Of a stretch of 6,592 bases of DNA, positions 5,364 to 6,592 are shown in pieces. Positions within the stretch are counted from its first letter, which is position 1; every line of letters begins with the position of its first letter. The notes under the pieces were generated by a model. That model was not told the origin of the DNA. It saw nothing but the letters and a program-made list of their open reading frames with translations, and made no database searches. The stretch lies in NCBI GenBank assembly GCA_021203705.1, contig JAJQAR010000267.1, positions 1-6,592 of the forward strand, in the 5' to 3' direction. A program made the translations under genes and the position numbers. The stretch is from Prevotella sp. GTDB taxonomy: Bacteria; Bacteroidota; Bacteroidia; Bacteroidales; Bacteroidaceae.

Positions 5364-6592
5364 ATCTTAAGGTCTTCTAATTTCTTCTCTCCATAACATT
5401 TTTCTTCTACTGATATTTGATTCTCCTCTATTGGTATCGATATCAGCATGCCATCCGAGGTGGAATAGAATAGTACGAATCGTATGTCTTGGATGTCGTT
5501 GCCTATCGCCTTCCTGATTGTCGGTATGCTACAATGTGTTCCTATAATGAACCTGCCAAGAAGTTCGTTGTCGGGCACTTCTATCAAGGTTGACACCGTA
5601 TTTACTATATATTCGGTCTTGCCGTTTTGCCTGCATGCATATCCGTGCACACAGGCCGTCGTATCTTGGTTGTTCTCCGTAGCTATTTGACAGATGTCTA
5701 TTATCGCACCATTGGATAGTTCCACTCCATAATGACTGTCCTTTCTTACTTCTGAGTTCTGCATCACATTATAATAGTCTTCTGCCTTATATGTGCTCCT
5801 TTCACTCTCCACAGCCCATTTATAAAGTTCTTCCAACGAATACATCTTACGCAAATCGGTCTTCGAGTTTAACGTCTGGTCTTTTTTGTATGTGAATATT
5901 CCCATCTCCTGCTCTGGTGTCAGTATGTCTATCACTATGGCTATCAGGAACTTTGGATGCGTCGGATTCTTTAACTGCTCCTGAACACTACTGTCTGCAT
6001 TACTTAAAAACACTCCAAGACCTGGATGGGAATGTACCCAGCATGTCATGTCATACTGCAAATTCGTCTCCCTACGCAACCGTCTCAGTCGGTCGGCTAC
6101 CTTTAACTTAATCTTGCCTCCGAAATTTAGCTCATATTCCCTGAATACTGCATCATCTCCCGGCTTAACTATCTCCTCAAGAGATACATAGTATTCATCG
6201 TTCTCCTCATCTCTCACCCAACGCCCAAGTACCATACAACCGTCTTCCTTCGGATTGTCTGGCTGACGAAGGTCTTCTGCATACATATTGTATATGCCCT
6301 TTATACAGGTGTTCTTGAAATATATCCTCCGCACTGCGGAATCTTCACAAAAATCTGCACTGTTTATCTGTAAATATGCGCTGTTGTGATGCACATCTTC
6401 CAAACTTTGCTTCTTCAGTATTGATGTCGTCTTTCGCCTCACTATTATGTCGGCTTTCGCATTCTGCACAGACTTCTTATCTGATAATAACGATGCCCCT
6501 TTCTTTTTACTATGCTTCCTCACTTTCTTCACTATCAGTATTATCACCATAATAAGCAATATTACTACAATGATATTCACTGCTATTGATGT
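5342..6592 (-). CDS. Membrane-anchored JAB/MPN (JAMM) metalloprotease with second, degenerate MPN-like domain; 5' end at window edge
   Basis: JAMM proteases cut isopeptide or peptide bonds after ubiquitin-like proteins (as in Rpn11, AMSH and CBASS Cap3). Numbering here counts from a GTG at 6580 (412 residues), but the frame stays open to base 6592, so the true start may lie just outside; an ATG at 6550 is a shorter option that trims the anchor. Residues 1-20 are a strong hydrophobic helix followed by a basic stretch (KKVRKHSKKK), so the rest should be cytoplasmic. The MPN+ domain (about 85-235) has every JAMM ligand: E112 seven residues before G119, H183-S-H185-P, S193 and D196. The second half (about 283-385) appears to repeat the fold without the metal site: G313 and EYIV at 323 mirror G119 and EYYV at 129 with identical spacing, and GTHCS (347-351) replaces HSHPG, keeping only one histidine. 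Its stop overlaps the start of the RING/FHA membrane gene, so the two are probably made together. Confidence 0.9.
   Translation of the reverse strand, partial: TSIAVNIIVVILLIMVIILIVKKVRKHSKKKGASLLSDKKSVQNAKADIIVRRKTTSILKKQSLEDVHHNSAYLQINSADFCEDSAVRRIYFKNTCIKGIYNMYAEDLRQPDNPKEDGCMVLGRWVRDEENDEYYVSLEEIVKPGDDAVFREYELNFGGKIKLKVADRLRRLRRETNLQYDMTCWVHSHPGLGVFLSNADSSVQEQLKNPTHPKFLIAIVIDILTPEQEMGIFTYKKDQTLNSKTDLRKMYSLEELYKWAVESERSTYKAEDYYNVMQNSEVRKDSHYGVELSNGAIIDICQIATENNQDTTACVHGYACRQNGKTEYIVNTVSTLIEVPDNELLGRFIIGTHCSIPTIRKAIGNDIQDIRFVLFYSTSDGMLISIPIEENQISVEEKCYGEKKLEDLKIWTRRKR

Noticed and set aside
1..6592. Type VII secretion cluster, which can also carry ThiF and JAB genes
   Set aside because: No EccC-type ATPase, WXG100 protein or YukD is visible, and the downstream genes match T6SS baseplate proteins.

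Overview
The window is wall-to-wall coding sequence on the minus strand: five genes read from high to low coordinates, with almost no space between them, and no RNA genes, mobile elements, CRISPR array, convincing promoter or terminator. No stretch of 300 bases lacks a gene; the longest gap is 32 bases. The Bacteroidetes-type type VI secretion (T6SSiii) genes, G+C of roughly 40% by eye, lack of clear Shine-Dalgarno sites and strong ATA preference for isoleucine point to a member of the Bacteroidetes, probably Bacteroidales. The species cannot be told.

In transcription order: (1) 6592-5342, a membrane-anchored JAB/MPN metalloprotease with an intact JAMM motif, followed by what looks like a second, dead MPN-like domain. 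(2) 5363-2973, a 796-residue membrane protein with a signal or anchor segment, a periplasmic VWA-like domain, a transmembrane helix, a RING-H2-like zinc motif, about six more membrane helices and a C-terminal FHA-like domain. (3) 2940-1693, a ubiquitin-E1-like (ThiF/MoeB/Uba3-type) adenylating enzyme with an extra C-terminal domain. (4) 1682-816, a TssG-like T6SS baseplate protein. (5) 812-1, the N-terminal 270 residues of a TssK-like T6SS baseplate protein, cut by the window edge. The TssK gene is intact and open from its ATG at 812 to base 1.

The striking point is that the hallmark parts of a ubiquitin-like pathway (E1, JAMM isopeptidase, RING-like domain) sit upstream of, and probably on the same transcript as, T6SS baseplate genes. 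Genes 1 and 2 overlap by 22 bases, genes 3 and 4 are 10 bases apart, and genes 4 and 5 are 3 bases apart. The JAMM domain, RING and FHA domain are all predicted on the cytoplasmic face of the inner membrane, where a T6SS baseplate docks. My inference is a ubiquitin-like conjugation/deconjugation module that builds, anchors or regulates this T6SS, or modifies its cargo. No separate E2 and no stand-alone ubiquitin-like protein with a diglycine tail is visible here; either may lie outside the window, or the E1's own C-terminal domain may play a part.
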